A stretch of 64,000 nucleotides of DNA from Litsea cubeba (GCA_012931725.1 CM022949.1:52040688-52104687), one strand, 5' to 3'. Counted from the first letter of the stretch, positions 1 through 12,604 are shown. A program made the numbers and translations. The notes: generated from the sequence alone by a model not told the origin.

Positions 1-132
1 AGATCCCAGGCTAAGTTTTCTGAGTGTTGAATTGAGGAGTTGATAGCAAGGCAATCTCCTTCAATCTGAATATTGTGGACGTCTAGTTCCTTCACATGAC
101 CGATGCCTCGTTGAAGAGCCAAAAGTTCCGAT
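1..132 (-). pseudogene. LINE fragment A: C-terminal half of RNase H domain
   Basis: Translated on the minus strand, this gives the second half of a plant LINE RNase H domain (RVT_3 type): it begins SELLALQRGIGHVKEL, where the E is the usual active-site glutamate, and continues through IEGDCLAINSS, whose D is the third acidic residue. It is the direct continuation of the first half found at 1184-1313. Taking out the solo LTR at 133-1183 and one CCGAT copy leaves the codons in frame. The rest of the LINE 3' end lies left of position 1. RNase H degrades the RNA strand during LINE reverse transcription. This is a dead copy, because other pieces of the element carry frameshifts and stops. Confidence 0.85.
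128..132. repeat. Target-site duplication (left) of solo LTR
   Basis: CCGAT lies directly before the TGTTGG start of the solo LTR and is repeated at 1184-1188 directly after its ACA end. Five bases is the usual LTR-retrotransposon TSD length. Confidence 0.9.
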
Positions 133-1183
133 TGTTGGAAAAATGGCTAGAGAACCCACTATTTTGGCCATTATTGGACCAAACTAAAAGTGGGACCCAC
201 TTATTATTTTAGATGGTAATACATGGGAATGTAATCTACTCTATGAGTAGATTAAAGACATGTATTGGGTTGCTCTAATCCATTAAGGAGTGAACCTCCT
301 AAACACTACTACTTGAACATGTTAAACATGGAAAGAAAAGGAAGTGATAAACTTGCTTCCCACATTGCTTAAGAGCAAAGCATTTCTTTGGTATAAATAT
401 GTTTACCTTAGTGGTATAAGATGAGCCCCAAGGGGCATCCCACTTTTGTGGAGGAGGGAGGACGTAGACCTATGTTGGGTCACCACCACACACGCGCGCG
501 CGCCTCGACCCAAACCAGGCCTGGCTCGGCCCACTACTCGTTATTAATTTTTGGAGAAATTTTATTAAAATAAATATTTCTTTTTTGGATTAAATGGGGT
601 GTGTCCAAGAGGTGTGTGTCCTTTCAATTATGAAAGGGTGTGTCTAGCCCAAGAGGTGTGTCCAAAGAAGAGATGTATCTGTTCACTGAACAGTCACTGT
701 TCTGAACAGATGCAGCCCCATTGAAGAGACCTGAAGCAGGCTATAAAAATGCATCTTGTCTTCCCAATTTTGAGCATCCAATTCACTGCTGCTGTTGCAC
801 AATTTCGAGTCTGCATAGTCAAGAAGAGAGAGTCCTGTTGCACTTTTGGTTCACCTGTCACACAGTTTGCAGTGCTGCTACTGTGTGTGTTGATCATTGT
901 ATCCTGGGAGACAGACGCCACTGAAGCCCATTAGCACCATTACGGGGGCGAATTTTGTCTTAAGGATATAGTGTTAAACACTAGCCTTGATCTACCTTCT
1001 ACTACGAATTTCTGAGTTTCGTAAGTTCAACAACGAAGTACTGTTATTTCTGCCTTCAAACAGTAAGTGAATTTTAATTCTAAGATTACTTTCTGTAACT
1101 CTGTTTTACTGTTGCTGTGATTCACTATTGTGAGGATCTGTTTCCTAAATACTGAATTATTAATCTGTGTACTCGGAACAACA
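133..1183 (+). mobile_element. Solo LTR (probably Ty1-copia) inside LINE RNase H
   Basis: This 1051-bp segment starts TGTTGGAAAA and ends GGAACAACA, so it has TGTTG/CAACA terminal inverted repeats, and it is flanked by a perfect CCGAT duplication. It holds no coding sequence. Two TATA-like sites are visible (GTATAAATATG near 390 and GCTATAAAAATG near 739). The second, followed by several hundred bases to the LTR end, would fit the U3/R layout of a plus-strand LTR. A single LTR with intact TSDs means the internal region and the other LTR were lost by LTR-LTR recombination. The assignment to copia rests on the style of the 3' part and is tentative. The weak reading frames inside it (around 694-934) are not genes. 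Confidence 0.88.
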
Positions 1184-2248
1184 CCGATTTTAATGGAGAA
1201 TTTGCCAGGGCATCCGCAAAAAAGGCCATAAGCATATTGCCATAAGGATTACGGATAATGCCACCAATACCCGCCCTACCAGTAACTGTGTTGGAGGAAC
1301 CATCAAAATTCAACTAGACCCACCCTGGTGGAGGAGGTATCCACCAGTCTAGAGAAGATGCCAGAGTGCTTTTCGGACCTGCATATAGTTTATACAAAGA
1401 TCGTTCAAGGATAGAGTGATAAGTTTTACGGATGACTGTTAAAAGGTTGACTAGTGAGTATTCAAAGATATAACTATTTCTGTTTTTCCATAGGTACCAA
1501 CAGATTGAAATCCCTTCTAAATGATCCGACTCAGAGGCCAGGTTCCAGAACCAGACCGAGATGGAGGAGGAAGCAGGGGGAGGCTGGAAAGAAGAGGGGA
1601 GCAAGTTCTAGACTAATCTAGAAAAGGAGCAGTGAGCGAAGAGGTGGTCCACAGTCTCATCAGACAGTCTGCAAATCGGGCAGCTTGGCTTAATTCAGCA
1701 GTCCAATTAGATAGACGAGCTCTAGTTGGGAGTTTATCCAAGAGTGATTTCCAGCAGAAAATCTGAAGTTTGTTGGGAACGTCCATCTTCCACATTGTAA
1801 GCCATGGAAGAGATGGCCCCATTAGTTGAGGGTAGAGATACTTGTACAGGGATTTGAAGCAACATGAGCCAGCAGGATCGTCCTGCCAACAGGCGATGTC
1901 TCTGCTACCCACCGGAATCTTCAAAATTTCTTGAACTATTTTGGTGTTGGCCATAGTGACCTCAGTAGCTATTGATTCCACGCCAGCCTAGCAGGAGAGG
2001 TGGTGATTAGATCTGCTACCCTCATTAGAGATAGGTTTGGAATTCTGGGATGGGTGGAGGAGGCCACTGTATTGACTGAACAGAGCAGATGTTCTAGTAG
2101 TCTGCCAATCCGAGGGACCCAGAGATCATTGGGTGCACGTATCTCAGTGCCCAAGCCGACCACCCATTTTTGCTTAGAAAAAATTACATGTTTTTGAAGA
2201 AGGATTGATTTCCAAGTGTTAAGAGTCTCCCTACTTAGGAGTGCAGGC
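1184..2248 (-). pseudogene. LINE fragment B: zinc-binding (zf-RVT) domain and start of RNase H
   Basis: Minus-strand reading gives, in order, a linker after the RT (LNTWKSILLQKHVIFSK near 2230-2170), a zf-RVT domain (FKSLYKYLYPQL, then VPNKLQIFCWKSLLDKLPTR near 1860-1725), a second linker with WYLWKNRNSYIF near 1500-1465, and the first half of RNase H with FDGSS and AGIGGIIRNPYGN near 1310-1230. At least three reading-frame breaks or stops separate these pieces, one of them directly before the RNase H FDGSS motif. Its left edge meets the solo LTR and its right edge the Athila-like element, each with a TSD. This order of domains is the normal 3' half of a plant L1-type ORF2. Confidence 0.85.
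2244..2248. repeat. Target-site duplication (left) of the gypsy element
   Basis: CAGGC directly precedes the TGATG end of the gypsy element and recurs at 14550-14554 directly after its other end. Confidence 0.92.
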
Positions 2249-4206
2249 TGATGTAAATTTAAATTCAATGTATTAAAATTACTACAAGTACACAATTATC
2301 TTATTAAGAGAGTGGCAATTACAAGTCAATCCCACAAGAAGCACTACTAAGTTAAAATTTAAAATCTAATTTTTTTTAAAAACAAAGATTAGTAAATAAA
2401 TGAGATCCAAGCAAAAATAGAAAAATTCAAAAACACAAACTAATCAAATATATAAAACAGATCAGAGCATCCAGAATCCACTAAGCAGGATAATTAATCC
2501 ATCCATTCAAATATTCCACTATTTGTCTCAAAATAACTCAGATCAGGAACAAATCAGTGTTTCGGATTCGGAGGATTTGTCTTTTGTAAAAATTAATTTT
2601 TAATAAAAAGAATAAGGTCATAACCCAAGACCTCATTCACCTCATAAAAAAATGAAAAATCATAAGCATGACTCATCAAATTAAGCATAAACTATCAAAT
2701 GATCTCAATCCTAAGCATAATCTATCAAAATAAGTATAAATCATCAAACTATTTTTATTAGAAATCAAATAGAGGCTGCCTAAGGCATGAAGTCAAATTT
2801 ATTATTCTAATAGAGCATGCATTTAATAGAGATAATAAAGTAATAGAAAAATAACATAAATTAAAACAAATATCTACTTAGCTTCATCTGTGTGCTCCAA
2901 TCCAGAAATTTGCCAGCCAATGAAAAGAACGCCATAAGTAATTTCATTAATAACTTCTCCTTATACAATGGTCTCTAAGAAATCTCTTTCCTAAGAATCC
3001 TAACTTCTGGAACAGGGCACTAGAATACTCAAAAATAATTCTTAAATTCTATTAATTAGGAAATGAAGAGAAAAATGAGAGAGAATAATGGTGAACGTCC
3101 AAGGGAGGGAGTGTCTCTCGTATGCTTCCTTTGGGTTCCTATTATAACTCCGGTTATCTTACAGATACATTGTATCTGGAAAGTGTCTCTGCAGATTTGA
3201 TTTATCTTCATTGATAAGGTATATCTCTTATTATTTTTGAATTTGAATGAGGTGGAAGCTTCTGGAAACCTCTGGATGGCTTGACTAATCTTTAGATGGG
3301 GTCCCACAAGGGATGTACAACAATTGATTATCAACGGTGTAGATTTAATTGCAATCTCGTCTAAAAATGAATATGAAAATATCCAGGCCCATATCTTTAT
3401 CAATTTAGCTCTGATTTACATATTTTTGGGCTCCACGAATATCTACTCTGAATAAACTTTTCAATAGGTAAATTTCATCGATCCGACGGTCAGATTGAAA
3501 GTTATAGCCATTTAAAGATGAGTAATCCTAAGAAAAACGGGATCAACTTTTGAAATTTGATTTGCAATGGATTCTATCTCTGCACAACTTTCATTTTTGA
3601 AAGGAGATCAGATGTGGATGTTCAAACTCTTCTTCTTTTATTCCAATCAGAATAATTTCAAACCTGCAACTACTGCGGACCCCACCATGTGGGATATTTC
3701 ATCTGCTTGAACAGTGGGCCCTATGAGAAGTTTCTACTGAAGTTAAGACTCTTCAACTGACATGATGAGTGGACCCCTCCCTTGATTGATTTGCATATGG
3801 CTTGTGTGTGGGGTCCACATGGTGAATTCTTCAATTTATTTCTTTCAAACTTCAATTCAACAATGTAAAACCCAATTTGACTATGTGTGCGTGAAAGTGG
3901 GTTCCGTGACAGAGGCCTGCAATTCTCATTTTCTACACATTCTAATTCAACACATCAAATATTGAAGAACCGATATTGAAATGGGGCCCATCCGGACAGA
4001 GTTCTACTCCAGCTGGGACTCTTTGAAGAAAATTTGCAAAACATTCTAAGTTAATGCAGAAAATGTATGAAAAATATGAAGATTCAGGTTCGTAGGTGAA
4101 AATGCATGAAATGATGGAATTAGATGAAAAATGATGTAATTCACCTAATTAAACCCCTAATTCATTATAAAATAATAGGTAAATGTGTAAATTCATGAAC
4201 TCAACA
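2249..4206 (-). repeat. 3' LTR of Athila-like element
   Basis: This 1958-bp stretch begins TGATGTAAATTTAAATTC on the plus strand and ends CTCAACA. It matches 12631-14549 along its whole length with many substitutions and small indels. The plus-strand reading frame 2000-2197 next to it and the minus-strand frame 3056-3403 inside it are not genes. Confidence 0.92.
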
Positions 4207-4222
4207 CACCCCATAACTAGCA
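4207..4222 (-). other. Polypurine tract of Athila-like element
   Basis: On the minus strand the bases just before the 3' LTR read GTTATGGGGTG, a G-rich tract in the place where plus-strand DNA synthesis is primed. It is short and was identified by position. Confidence 0.55.
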
Positions 4223-5650
4223 TTTTGCTAGTCCCTTAGCAAAAGTTGCGAGCAAAAGGTTTGAAGTTCTTTGACCTAATCTATGAAAAAAAAACAGTAA
4301 ATATGAAAACAAAACCACTTTCGTGGGTATTCTCGGTTGCATTTAGCATATACAACAAGCCCTTAAACCCCTAGGTGACCCAGTGGATGAGTTGTGTCTC
4401 GTGAGGGTTTGCAGTGAATATACCCATAAAATTTCTTTTTTCTTTGAAAAAAATGTGTTTAAAACCTAACAAAATCTAGGGAAACTTCTTCCAAGAGAAA
4501 ATTTATAGATACCGACTATTCTCGGTTCTTAGAATTTCAAAGGTAAATCTTAAATTCGGTTCACCAATCCCATCTTTTGGTCAGAAATTCTCGAAATCAT
4601 GCGAATTGATCGTGCACAGTGAAAAGTATGTACGTAATAAGCATAAAATGATCCACCAAGAATTTTCATGAAAATAATAATAATTTTTTTATAATTCTTG
4701 GCCGCCTAAACTTAGCCAAAAAAAAAAAAAAACAGTCTTCCTCTCAAGGTGATAATGACGGCTTTCACACTATTATATATTCAAAGGGCGAAATTTTTTT
4801 TTAAACACACATGTGACTGTGTAATGTCTAGGTCCCTTAAGCTTTCTAATTAACCCACGTAATGAACATTGGGCCAGTGACACCCAAACTAGATGTCTTC
4901 CGGGCACTAGGTATGTAAATACTGCTACGGGCTTACTGGCTCGGGTTAAAAAGGCTACGAACCCAAACTAGTCACAAAACTTTTTATTCTTTTCAAAACT
5001 TCTAACTAAACACTTTTTTTATTTGTATATATTTTCTTTTTTCATTTTTTTTGCGGTCTCCAACAATAGGCAACTCTTTCGATGTATCCACCCGTCGAAC
5101 CAGGAAGCTCTGTACACTAAGGGTCGATTTTCATTTTTTTTTTCAATTATCAAAGAACAGCGGAAATCTTAGCTTCACATTCAAAATCTTAAAAACGTAT
5201 ACAACCTGTGTAAAAATAAGGGATCAAAATGCAACACTTTTCCAAAAAAACCTTTCCATAAATAAAATAGTGAACTATTGTTTTCTTTTTTCCAAAATAA
5301 ATATCTTCAGCCAATAAAAATTCTCTCAAAAGTTTCCCTCTAACTTAACAATAGCAATTTTTTTTTTAAATCTAATAAAAACCAAAGCAAAGTGAAAAAA
5401 AATGTAGAATGAAAATTGAACAAATGATCACATGTCAAGTTCTAACCACACACCCAAACCTAAACTTAACATAGTCCTCAATGTTATGAATGCATGTGTA
5501 GTGTGAAAATGAATAGTAAGGAAAATTGGAACATCTTACCATTTGGGGTGATTGCAAAAGAATGTGATCAACTAGTTCAATTACCTTCCAAAATTAGATT
5601 GCCTCCCAAACAACGCTAAGTTTAATGTCGTCAGCCCGACGTGACAAAAA
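4223..5650 (-). other. Non-coding spacer between integrase and 3' LTR of the gypsy element
   Basis: This 1.4-kb AT-rich stretch follows the integrase on the element's coding strand. Athila elements often carry an envelope-like frame here, but I find no open frame or recognisable domain. It holds several A/T runs (for example near 4720 and 5355). Confidence 0.6.
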
Positions 5651-5653
5651 TGA

Positions 5654-6720
5654 TTAGTCCTGGTAAATTGGGTCGTCCAGAAGGATATCCTCAATGTTTT
5701 TATCCTCCAATTCCAAAAATGGTTTCAACCTTTGACCATTAACCTTGAAAATTTCCCCGTTCTTGGGATTTTCAATTTCCACAGCACCATGAAAGTAAAC
5801 ATTACACACAATGAATAGGCCAAACCATCGAGATCTCAATTTTCCTGGAAATAGGTGTAACCGGGAATTGTAGAGGAAAACTTTCATGACAGGCTCGAAT
5901 TACTTCTTAAGGATTGATTTGTCATGGTTCAGCTTCATCCATTCCTTGTAAATTTTGACATTTTCATAAGCATCATTTCTCAATTCATCAAGCTCATTGA
6001 GTTGCAACTTATGATAGTTACCTGCCAAGGGCAAATTAAAATTGAAAGTTTTGATGGCCCAGTAAGCTCTATGTTCCAACTCAACAAGCAAATGACAAGT
6101 CTTACCATAGGCCAACCTATAAGGGAACATCCCAATAGGAGTCTTGTAAGCAGTTTGATAGGCCCATAATGCATCCAATAGCCGCAAAGACTAGTTTTTC
6201 CATTTGCATTGACCGTCTTCTCTAAACTTTGTTTAATTTGCCTATTCAATACTTCTACTTGGCCACTGGTTTGTGGATGGTATGGCGTAGCAAAAGTACT
6301 CTGTTACTCATAAAGTTAGCCTTATGAGTAACATAGTACTTTTTCATCAGATGGTTAAAGGTGCTATTGCAGAAATGGGTTCCACCATCACTGATAATTG
6401 CCCTGAGTATACCAAACCTAGAAAATATGTATTCCTTCACAAATTTGATCTTTCTGGTAGGTATTGCTTCCACCCATTTTGAAACATAGTCCACTGCAAG
6501 TAAAATATACTGCAAGTAAAATATACAAATTCCAAAAAGAACTTGGAAATGACACCATAAAATCGATTCCCCAAACATCAAAGATTTCCACTATCAAGAT
6601 TGGATTCAAGGGCATCGTATTCCTACGATTGATTTTTCCAAGCTTTTGACACCTATCGCAACTCAGACAAAACACATGACAATCTTTAAAGATTGTGGGC
6701 CAATAGAAACCACACTGCAA
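5654..6720 (-). pseudogene. Integrase of Athila-like element (frameshifted)
   Basis: Minus-strand pieces in three frames together make a gypsy integrase, which inserts the reverse-transcribed DNA into the genome. The zinc-finger end is seen as CDRCQKLGKINRRN near 6665-6625. The catalytic core has WGIDFMVSFP near 6575, ISDGGTHFCN near 6385 and the glutamate of GQVEVLNRQIKQ near 6260. The C-terminal part has LLDALWAYQTAYKTPIG near 6180 and a region near 5880-5800 with SRLHLFPGKLRSRW and FKVNGQRLKPFL. A 16-bp tandem duplication near 6494-6525 shifts the frame in the core. The three acidic core residues are still visible, but the frame is broken repeatedly, so no working enzyme can be made. Confidence 0.88.
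6494..6525. repeat. 16-bp tandem duplication inside integrase
   Basis: ACTGCAAGTAAAATAT occurs twice head to tail. Sixteen is not a multiple of three, so this one event moves the integrase core out of frame, which explains why two overlapping minus-strand frames share this spot. Confidence 0.8.
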
Positions 6721-7143
6721 AACTTTTGCAGCAGTCTTCTTGGAGCTAAAATAGCCCCCGCATGCATGATCATGGCAGAATGAAATGACCGAGTAATGGT
6801 CATGATTAGGAATGCATCTTCTAATGATCTAGTTTGGGCAGTACTTCAAAAGATACTAGTCATCGCAAAAAAAGTACTTGACCTTAGTTAGAAATTTTGA
6901 TCGATCATGTTTTGACCGATGGGTGGGCATGTCCCCTGTAACAAGGTAATTGATTATATCTACAAACCAGGGGATTTGGGAAATACTGAGCAATTGTGCA
7001 CCACTAAAATTTTCATTCAATGGGACCTCATCTGATGGCTTTAAGGGTAACCTTGAAAGATGGTCTGCTACAGCATTCTCACATCCTTTTTTATCTCTTA
7101 TTTCAAAATCAAACTCTTGTAGCAGAAGGATCCATCAGATCAA

Positions 7144-8560
7144 TTAGGCTTTTGCATCCTTTTTGGACAAAAGGTATCTTAGAGTTGTATGGTCCGTGTA
7201 GATGATGACTTCGGACCCTATCAAGTATGACCGAAATTTTTCCAAGGTAAAAATCACAGCTAGCAATTCTTTTTCAGTGGCTGTGTAATTTAACTGTGCA
7301 TCATTAGGGGTCCTACTTGCGTAGTAAATTACATGAGGTAACTTCCCAACCCGTTGACACAAAACGGCTCCAATAGTAGTATCGGATGCATCACACATTA
7401 GCTCAAATGGAATGGCCCAGTCAGGTGGCTGAATTCTAGGGGCTGAAGTTAGTTCCTTTTTCAGTCTCTCAAAAACCTTTAGACACTTCTCATCAAATTC
7501 AAACGGGGCATCTTTTGTCAGCAATTGGCCCAAAGGTTTAGCAATTTTACTAAAATCCTTGATGAATCTATGATAAAAATCAGCATGGCCCAGGAATGAT
7601 CAAATCTGCTTAACTGATTTTGGTGGTGGCAATTTGGAGATCAAATCAATTTTTACTTTGTCCACCTCAATTCCATTATTAGAAATAATGTGTCCCAGAA
7701 CTATGCCCCTTTTACCATAAAATGACATTTCTCCCAATTTAAGACTAGATTATTTTCTTTGCATCTTTCAAGTATTAGGGACAAATGATGTAAGCACTCC
7801 ACAAAAGAATTGCCAAAGACTGAAAAATCATCCATGAAAATCCTAATAAATCTTTCTACCATGTCAGAAAATATGCTCAACATTCACCTTTGAAAGGAGG
7901 CCGGTGCATTGCATATCCCAAAGGGCATGCGTTTGTAAGCAAAAGTGCCAAATGAACAGGTGAAGGTGGTCTTTTCCTGGTCCTCAGGTGCAATTGGAAT
8001 TTGATTGTAACTGGAATAACTATCAAGAAAATAATAATATGCATGACCGGCTAGCCTTTCGAGCATCTGATCCATGAATGGGAGGAGAAAATGATCTTTT
8101 CAAGTGACTGAGTTCAACTTCCTATAATCAATGCATACCCTCCATCCAGTCTGTATCCGAGTGGGTACCAATTCATTGCCCTCATTTTGAGCTACTGTTA
8201 TTCCAGATTTCTTTGATACGACTTGAACCGATCTCACCCATGCACTATCAGATATGGGGTAAAGCACTCCTGTATCAAGTAATTTTAAGACTTCTGACCT
8301 CACCACTTCCTTCATTGTAAGGTTCAGTCGCCTCTGTGGTTTACTAGAAGTTTTTGCATTTTCTTCCAAATGGATTCTATGTTGGACCACAGATGGGCTT
8401 ATTCTTTTAATATCGGCAATGGACCACCCTATAGCTTCCTTATGTTCATCCAAAAGTTTTATAAGTTTATCCTCTTGGACAGGGTCCAAGTCTGAAGCTG
8501 TAATTACTAGAAGGGTTTCTAACGGGCCTAAAAACATATATTTCAAGGTATTTGACAACT
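7144..8560 (-). pseudogene. Reverse transcriptase and RNase H of Athila-like element
   Basis: Minus strand, reading from 8560 down. The RT fingers and palm begin with WSIADIKRISPS and CIDYRKLNSVT. The first catalytic aspartate lies in FLDSYSSYNQIPIAPEDQ near 8020. The second motif FMDDFSVFG near 7830 is intact. RNase H follows with FELMCDASDTTIGAVL near 7400 and the YTDHTTLRYLLSKKD end near 7170. In-frame stops after CIDYRKLNSVT (near 8100) and before MLSIFSDM (near 7884), and at least one frameshift between 7700 and 7540, break it. RT copies the element RNA into DNA and RNase H removes the RNA. The catalytic motif survives but the enzyme cannot be translated whole. Confidence 0.9.
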
Positions 8561-10555
8561 GCTTGAGTTCTAACTTAGGGGGCTCTATAATCGATGGGAC
8601 AGGGGGGAAGCAGATGGAGTCAGAATCTCATGCTTCGATTGCCACTTGGAGCAGTCCATGGATGGAGTTGAGTTTAACAGTGCTTGACTCCCTCAATATA
8701 TTCATCTACAGCAAAATCACTTCCAAAGTGGGCCAGACAAGCCTCTGGATCTTCAAGTTTCAAATGCGGTAAGTGATTTTCTGCCAATTCATGATGTAAC
8801 TGATTTCAAAAACCCCATCATCATCATCGGGAGGTTTCTTACTGACATTAAAAATGTTCACTTGAACTGTCATGGTCCCAAAAGAAATTTGCATCACTCC
8901 ATTCCTAAAATTTATCAAGGCATTTGAGGTGGCAATGAATGGTCTCTCCAAGATTATTGGAATTTTGGGTTCAGCCTAAGATGTATGTTTGGTATCCAAG
9001 ACAATAAAATCGACAAGAAACACAAAGTCTTCGACTTTGATCAAAACGTCTTCGACTACCCCCTTGGGGCATCGAATCGATGCATCAGCCACTTACAAGG
9101 TCGCATGGGTCTTTTTCAACTCCCTCAAACCTAATTCTTCATAAAGAGAGTATGGGAGAAGGTTCACACTTGCACCCAAGTCTAGCAAAGCTTTTCCTAT
9201 GTGATGGTCCCTTATCTGGCAAGAAATGGTAGGACACCCTGGGTCTTTGTATTTGATCGGTGTTGAACAGAAAATTATCAAACTAGCTTGTTGGGCTAGA
9301 AAAGCCTTCTTGGGCAGATTAGTAGTCCTTTTGAAGGTGCAAAGGTCTTTCAAAAATTTTACATAGGCCAAAATCTATTGGATAGCATCAAGTAGTGGGA
9401 TATTGATCCTCACTTATTTGAATACTTCTAGCATTTTATCCAACTGAACAATTGATTTTGCTGGGCCTAGCCTTTCTGGGTATGGTGCCTTAGGAACATA
9501 AGTCCTAAGAGATGGCTTACTAGGTGATGGATTAGTTATGATTGTATTTTCTTTGACTGGCTCAAGTTCTACCAAAGGTTCAGCATTCACAATTTGTTCC
9601 TCACTTTTCACATCCTCACTTGGATTTTCCTCAGATTCTTTTGGTAGTTTAATATTGTTATCAATTTGTGTACCCAACCTAAGAGTAATGATGGACTTAA
9701 CTTGTTCTGGGCCTTTTCCTTTTATATCATGAACAACTTAGCCTTTGGGATTAGGTCCGGGTTGACTAGGGAAGGTTCCTTTGTCTCTGGCACTGATGGA
9801 GTTGGCCAACTGGCCCATTTGGTATTCCAATTTTGCAAAGGTTTGAGTGTGGCCAATTAAAAGTTGAGTAGTGGTCTGCTAGAATTAAGCAGTACTCTGA
9901 GACAACTGGGCCGTGGTTTGAGACATGAGTTTCATGGCGTCATCTAAAGAATCTACCCTCTGGGTCAATGGACTGGGGTTGAAGTTGGGTTTTTGGAAAC
10001 CGGGTGGGGCATTGACTTGAGATTGATTAGGCTGAAATTGAGTGGATTGAGATGTGCCACCTTAAGTTGGGCCTTTGGTCCAAGAAAAGTTCGGATTGTC
10101 CCTCCAACCTGGACTGTATGTGTTAGAGTACAGGTCATACATCTGACGATTATCAAAACGAGTGTTTTGATATAGTGCATTAACCTCCTTGACAGACTCG
10201 ATCTGACCCTAAGTTGTTGGGTCAATCCCTCCATTCATGGCTTGATTATATTTCAATGACTCCAAAGTGTTTGGAGTGGGCATTTGGTTCAGCTCTAAGG
10301 CCTTTATTCTCTTAACCAGTGTGGCCATTTTGGCCTCTTCCTCAATTTTGGGTTCAACCTTGAACATCCCCCCTTAATCAGAAATGGTGGGTTTGCTAGG
10401 CTTCTTCTTAACAGGGGCCCACTGTAGTGTGTTTTCAGCAGTATCTTCCAAAAATGTTCAACCTTCTTCTGCTGTTTTCTACGTAAATTTCCCAATAGAG
10501 AAAGATTCCACCATTTGTTTGGTTGGGTAATCCATGCCTTCATACACAATTTGGA
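8561..10555 (-). pseudogene. Gag C-terminal part and aspartic protease of Athila-like element
   Basis: The minus-strand frame that continues into the RT carries, from right to left, the gag tail (NTYSPGWRDNPNFSW near 10110-10065, a mark of Athila-type gag), a low-complexity acidic spacer near 9680-9500, and the protease with LLDLGASVNLLPYSLYEELGL near 9190-9125, whose DLGA is the active-site motif. A conserved post-protease region near 8960-8870 holds IILERPFIATSNALINFRNG. Stops at several points (for example near 9413, 9372 and 9092) and a frameshift near 10555 interrupt it. The protease would cut the gag-pol polyprotein in an active element. Confidence 0.85.
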
Positions 10556-11056
10556 CTAATCAGAAATTTTCAAATCCATGGTGGGGACATTGATTAAGAG
10601 GTCTTTGATCCGTTCCAAATAATTGTAAAGTGTCTCCCCTTCCATTTGATGGAATCCATTGATGGCCTGTCTAATTGAAGCGGTTTTGTGCTTGGAGTAG
10701 AATTTTTTGTAAAATTCTTTGACTAGCTTCGCCCATGTAGTAATGGACCCGGCCTGTAAGGCATAAAGCCAAGCTTTAGCCTTTTTTTTTAAGGCAAAAG
10801 GAAATAATATAAGTTCAAGGCCCTCATCACTCATATGATTGATTCTCATGGTCCCACAAATGTCCTCAAATTTCTTAACATGTTGATATGGGTTTTCCTG
10901 GTCTAGACCACGGAATACTGGGAGCATCTGGATCATGCCAGATTTCAGCTCAAATGTGGCATTGGTTTGAAGCTGGGTGATGCAGGATGGTTGAGTTGTC
11001 CTGATGGGGTACATGTAGTCCTTCAAAGTCATGGGTGGGTCCTCTTGATCAGCCAT
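10556..11056 (-). pseudogene. Gag N-terminal (capsid-like) region of Athila-like element
   Basis: A 166-codon open stretch starts MADQEDPPMTLKDYMYP and contains the retrotransposon gag domain: FRGLDQENPYQHVKKFEDIC, the FPFALKKKAKAWLYAL helix region and WAKLVKEFYKKFYSKHKT. Gag packages the element RNA. The stop after LKISD is premature, because homologous gag sequence continues in another frame to the left. It is the longest intact frame of the element. The start codon follows the non-coding leader that begins at the primer binding site. Confidence 0.88.
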
Positions 11057-12604
11057 CCTAACAATTTATTCGAAGATGGCAGACTTTCCGACAACGGTTA
11101 AGGTTAATTCGAGCTCTATCATGACTATCCTTTTACTCTTGCGTACCCACAGTTTCTCTCTCTCAGGTCTAGAGCACATGCATCGGGTTCAACCTTAAAG
11201 AAATGCAAGCCTAATCTATATGCGGGGCCCTAATGGTCTTACTAGATGAGCACAAAGATTGAACACAAGAAATTATCTTGGGGTTAGCCTAACTCACTAA
11301 ACAGCTCTTAACTGGTTTGAAGAGTGCACTAAAGCCTCCAGTCCGGTCTTATGAAGCCAAATCGACCAGGTAAGTCCCTAGGATGAGTGGTGGGGTCACA
11401 ATGCACTTGGCAAGGGTTCTGCTTAAGAACTAAACTCTTAGAACAGAGACTGTCACCCTTTTAGGTAGGGACGGGACTTACCTAGACATCAACTTGACCA
11501 AAGAGCGCAACTGGTGCTACCTTTTGTGGTCTTCGTCCTAATGAGCTTGAGTCCTATGGTCTCGTTTCTACTTGATTTTAATTAACTAAGTGTGTGGGTC
11601 CGGTTTACTTGGTGTGTCAATCACACAATCATACTTACGGAAATTTAAATCAGCCAAGCTCCACTTGCAAGTAAAAGATTCGTGGAGTAAAGTTTAGAAA
11701 CTCTTACAGCGGGCCCACGCTAATCCTTAAACTGTGTAAGAATAACCTTTTTCCTTTGGCAAATTTTGCAATTCTAAGAGCAATTTGTTTTAAGCAATTC
11801 TGAGAGTAACTTGTTTGCTTAGAGAAAATCCACGCAGTTTCCTATTTTTGTGCAACTCTCCTCTTAACAAGGTAAACTATCCAAAAGGAACTCTTGTTAG
11901 TAAATCCTAAGTTAACAAACCATCTCAAAATTCTATTTTATCCTAATTAAAAAAAATAAGAAAATTCAAAAGACACCAAGTTAATCAAAACTCTATCCAA
12001 AGTGGATTCTAAGTTTTTGAAACAAATCAAAAATTCTATCTACAAAATAAATAAATAAAATAAAAAATTCTAAATTATCCAAACAAGTGTCTAGATATGG
12101 TCAGAGTTTTCAAAAAGTTTTCAATTATAAGAAACCCAATCTTATCCAATTCAAATTTCAGATTTTAAAACTCTAACTAATCTAAACAACTTAAGAGATA
12201 TAATTTTTAAAATTTCTAACTACCCAATTTAAGAATTCAAAGGTTAGTATATTAATCAAAACAACCTAATCCTAAAAATTTTAAACTATACCTTACCAAT
12301 CCTAATCTAATAAAAAAAAATAGTTAAACCAATCTAAAATATTTTTTTTATTTTTATTTACTAAAATTCGGAATTAAAGGATATAATCCAAAGAAAAAAA
12401 AATTATTAATAATTTATTCCGAAAATTCAATTAATTATAAAACAAACAAAAATAAAAAAAACTAGAAAAGTGAAATACTAACTAATACTAATTGTAAAGA
12501 ACACTACTAATGTAAATTAGATGACTAAACAACTAATGCAACCTAAATATGAGCATGCATATGAATCTAATAAAAAAATCAGATTTTTAACAAAACTCAA
12601 ATTT
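11057..12604 (-). other. Untranslated leader of Athila-like element
   Basis: This is 1.5 kb between the primer binding site and gag. The left half is mixed sequence and the right half (about 11930-12600) is very A/T rich. I see no coding frame. A long leader is usual in this lineage. Confidence 0.65.

Noticed and set aside
4223..5650. Envelope-like gene in the Athila-type element
   Set aside because: The position is right for one, but no long frame, signal peptide or membrane segment is visible on the element's strand.
9965..10549. Minus-strand frames at 9965-10234 and 10304-10549 as gag
   Set aside because: They are in the wrong frame. The gag homology (PGWRDNPNFSW and the region after the gag domain) is in the neighbouring frame, with stops.
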